From Clostridiales bacterium (GTDB lineage: Bacteria; Bacillota; Clostridia; Lachnospirales; Lachnospiraceae): a stretch of 62,137 bases of DNA. The position numbers were made by a program, and so were the translations under genes. The stretch covers positions 1 to 62,137 of the forward strand of contig JAAYHD010000014.1 of assembly GCA_012735495.1 (NCBI GenBank), written 5' to 3'. The notes beneath the pieces are model-generated. The model was not told the origin of the DNA, did not search any database, and saw only the letters and a program-made list of their open reading frames with translations. This document shows positions 61,702 through 62,137 of this stretch, piece after piece; positions within the stretch are counted from its first letter, which is position 1, and every line of letters begins with the position of its first letter.

Positions 61702-61755
61702 CGATAATAAAGCAGTATACATACATGGAATTGTATGTATACTGCTTTATTATCG
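61702..61755 (-). terminator. 24-bp perfect palindrome after tRNA-Arg(ACG), likely operon terminator
   Basis: Two perfect 24-nt arms (61702-61725 and 61732-61755) flank the loop TGGAAT, and the right arm includes the tRNA 3' nucleotides. The stem is AT-rich. On the minus strand a modest TTGATAAATAAAAATT tail follows. It ends the second tRNA operon, but the length and perfection are unusual. Confidence 0.7.
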
Positions 61756-61827
61756 TGTGCTAGAGGATTCGAACCCCTGACCTTCTGGTCCGTAGCCAGA
61801 CGCTCTATCCAGCTGAGCTAAGCACAC
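61754..61827 (-). tRNA. tRNA-Arg (anticodon ACG)
   Basis: 74 nt. The anticodon stem TCTGG/CCAGA encloses loop CTACGGA, the acceptor is GTGTGCT/AGCACAC, and the discriminator is G. A34 is expected to be edited to inosine by TadA to read CGU/CGC/CGA. Confidence 0.95.
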
Positions 61828-61848
61828 ACGGTATTTATAATCAAATCA

Positions 61849-61934
61849 TGCCGGCGACCGGAATCGAACCGGTACGGGATTTTGGTCCCGCAGGATTTTA
61901 AGTCCTGTGCGGCTGCCAGTTCCGCCACGCCGGC
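61849..61934 (-). tRNA. tRNA-Leu (anticodon TAA)
   Basis: 86 nt, class II with a long variable arm. Anticodon loop CTTAAAA, acceptor GCCGGCG/CGCCGGC, discriminator A. Confidence 0.95.
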
Positions 61935-61939
61935 ATTAA

Positions 61940-62012
61940 TGGGGCCTATAGGGCTCGAACCTATGACCCCCTGCTTGTAAGGCAGGTGCTCTCCCAGCTG
62001 AGCTAAGACCCC
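61940..62012 (-). tRNA. tRNA-Val (anticodon TAC)
   Basis: 73 nt. The anticodon stem CCTGC/GCAGG encloses loop CTTACAA, the acceptor is GGGGTCT/AGGCCCC, and the discriminator is A. Confidence 0.95.
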
Positions 62013-62063
62013 AAAAATAAAAAACGTCGAAATATAAATCTCCGGTCATATTATAAAATAATA

Positions 62064-62137
62064 CGACCCAGAAGAGACTCGAACTCTCGACCTCCGCCGT
62101 GACAGGGCGGCGCTCTAACCAACTGAGCCACTGGGCC
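62064..62137 (-). tRNA. tRNA-Asp (anticodon GTC)
   Basis: 74 nt, complete exactly to the window end. The anticodon stem CCGCC/GGCGG encloses loop CTGTCAC, the acceptor is GGCCCAG/CTGGGTC, and the discriminator is G. The promoter of this operon lies beyond the window, and more tRNA genes may follow upstream. Confidence 0.93.

Overview
The window looks like a chromosomal segment of an anaerobic, spore-forming, cellulose- or cellodextrin-using Clostridia, most like Lachnospiraceae (inference). The support is an alpha/beta-type small acid-soluble spore protein, a cytosolic cellobiose phosphorylase, a ferredoxin-dependent 2-oxoacid oxidoreductase, clostridial families such as DUF4364 and DUF6145, strong GGAGG ribosome binding sites, AT-rich sigma-A promoters, and tRNA genes without encoded CCA. 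No rRNA, CRISPR array, transposase or prophage was seen.

Layout. 0.1-2 kb: a PfkB-family sugar kinase and an IclR regulator with a candidate operator between them. 2-8.6 kb: a cell-surface polymer block on the minus strand, with two large proteins that each join a GT2 glycosyltransferase to a TagF-like CDP-glycerol/ribitol polyol-phosphate transferase, followed by a polysaccharide pyruvyl transferase. Next to it lies a BIG2/DUF6273-type protein. 10-12.3 kb: rhamnulose-1-phosphate aldolase, an N-terminally damaged aldo/keto reductase and tRNA-Gln. 12.4-19 kb: a CDF metal transporter with Mn-type motifs, an iron alcohol dehydrogenase, a CPBP protease, a D,D-carboxypeptidase with a long acidic linker, and a LiaF/DUF4097 envelope-stress-like pair. 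19-22.3 kb: infC-rpmI-rplT with an attenuated leader and an ATT start, an ECF S-component with an unassigned structured leader, and a second CPBP protease. 22.3-33.6 kb: cellobiose phosphorylase, asd, an argF-DUF6145-coaX-dusB operon, an LTA-synthase-like sulfatase and an NfeD/SPFH pair. 33.7-39.7 kb: rho-rpmE-DUF1385-prmC-prfA-trmH. 39.9-46 kb: a DUF4364 gene that appears to start at ATT, then tig-clpP-clpX-engB and glmM. 46-54.3 kb: SASP, an orphan gene, an AgcS amino-acid:Na+ symporter, a methyltransferase, a DJ-1 protein, korAB, tag and a TIM-barrel epimerase-like gene. 54.5-62.1 kb: two tRNA operons (seven and four genes) flanking a phosphodiesterase/rdgB pair, an amidase, a lipase-like hydrolase, an RlmL-type methyltransferase, a rhodanese, an Asn-rich small protein and a DUF1700-like membrane protein.

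Most of the window is conserved core biology, in operons read from the minus strand. The observations least explained by known families are the structured leader before the ECF S-component, the acidic insertion inside a glycosyltransferase domain, the probable ATT start of the DUF4364 gene, two branched terminator-like RNAs, a 19-nt period repeat and a triplicated 9-mer in a divergent intergenic region. I found no convincing complete novel system.

Where I moved a start away from the longest reading frame, the ribosome binding site that decided it is given. All calls come from reading the sequence. Family names are recognition from motifs, not database hits.
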